Of a stretch of 64,000 nt of DNA, positions 63,904 through 64,000 are shown in pieces (the stretch's first letter is position 1; the number at the start of each line of letters is the position of its first letter). Below the pieces are notes generated by a model, which was not told the DNA's origin, made no database searches, and worked only from the letters and a program-made list of their open reading frames with translations. The DNA is from Pilimelia anulata. Its GTDB lineage: Bacteria; Actinomycetota; Actinomycetes; Mycobacteriales; Micromonosporaceae. The translations under genes were made by a program, and so were the position numbers. The stretch spans positions 310,001-374,000 of the forward strand of contig NZ_BMQB01000006.1 of NCBI RefSeq assembly GCF_014647895.1, written 5' to 3'.

Positions 63904-64000
63904 GTGGCGGCGGTGCGCACGGCCGGCGGGGTCCGGGCGGCGGCCGGGCGCGCCCCGGACCTGCCGGCACTGGACCGCGCGGTCGTCGGCTGCTTCGCCT
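63904..64000 (+). CDS. Start of a further gene, truncated by the window edge
   Basis: From GTG 63904 an open frame with strong GC bias at third positions runs off the right end (AAVRTAGGVRAAAGRAPDLP). The frame is open leftwards beyond the preceding stop codon, so the true start may be elsewhere. No product can be named. Confidence 0.3.
   Translation, partial: MAAVRTAGGVRAAAGRAPDLPALDRAVVGCFA

Overview
The window is about 64 kb of very GC-rich DNA (most third codon positions are G or C, with many GTG and some TTG starts and short Shine-Dalgarno motifs). It comes from an actinobacterium. Several features point to a filamentous actinomycete, most likely of the Micromonosporaceae, but no rRNA or marker gene confirms this: the gene orders sucC-sucD-perM-purN-purH and mfd-lipoprotein-mazG-eno-ftsB-DUF501-ppx, the XRE/DUF5753 remnant, an IcmB-like B12 subunit and an LPXTG surface protein. 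I see no tRNA, rRNA, CRISPR array, prophage or insertion sequence. 

Layout. 1-5.4 kb: a peptide ABC importer operon (cut off at the left edge). 5.4-6.85 kb: a decayed XRE-type locus, chorismate mutase and a tiny leaderless ORF. 7.1-13.7 kb: secreted 5'-nucleotidase, the helicase PcrA behind a DNA-damage-type promoter, and two LytM/M23 proteins, one lacking key catalytic residues. 13.9-25.5 kb: central metabolism (B12 mutase subunit, sucCD, perM, purNH, folD, mdh, a VOC protein, icd). 25.6-43 kb: an accessory region for a surface polysaccharide. 43.1-51.9 kb: PEP carboxylase, an S66 carboxypeptidase, hemerythrin and SRPBCC stress proteins, a frameshifted dehydrogenase and a lone hypX. 52.9-64 kb: the conserved mfd to ppx block, a PilZ protein and a proline-rich membrane protein. 

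How the genes work together. The most interesting region is 25.6-41.3 kb. Six minus-strand genes overlap by 4 bases each: Wzz-like, Wzy/ligase-like, phosphotransferase-like, sulfotransferase, Wzx-like flippase and methyltransferase. Around them lie a WecG/TagA glycosyltransferase, a GT2 glycosyltransferase coupled to a second sulfotransferase, an orphan hybrid-free histidine kinase, an APS kinase fused to a degenerate ATP-sulfurylase domain, and a GH26-like glycosidase. Together these look like a Wzx/Wzy route for a sulfated, methylated extracellular glycan with its own PAPS supply. 

Other points worth checking are a RecA-NDp (PafBC-type) promoter that would make pcrA mRNA nearly leaderless, a second such promoter at 62.9 kb, a 20-bp palindrome shared by two intergenic regions 10 kb apart, two minisatellite-like repeat blocks, and clustered one-base indels in homopolymers that may be real decay or sequencing error.
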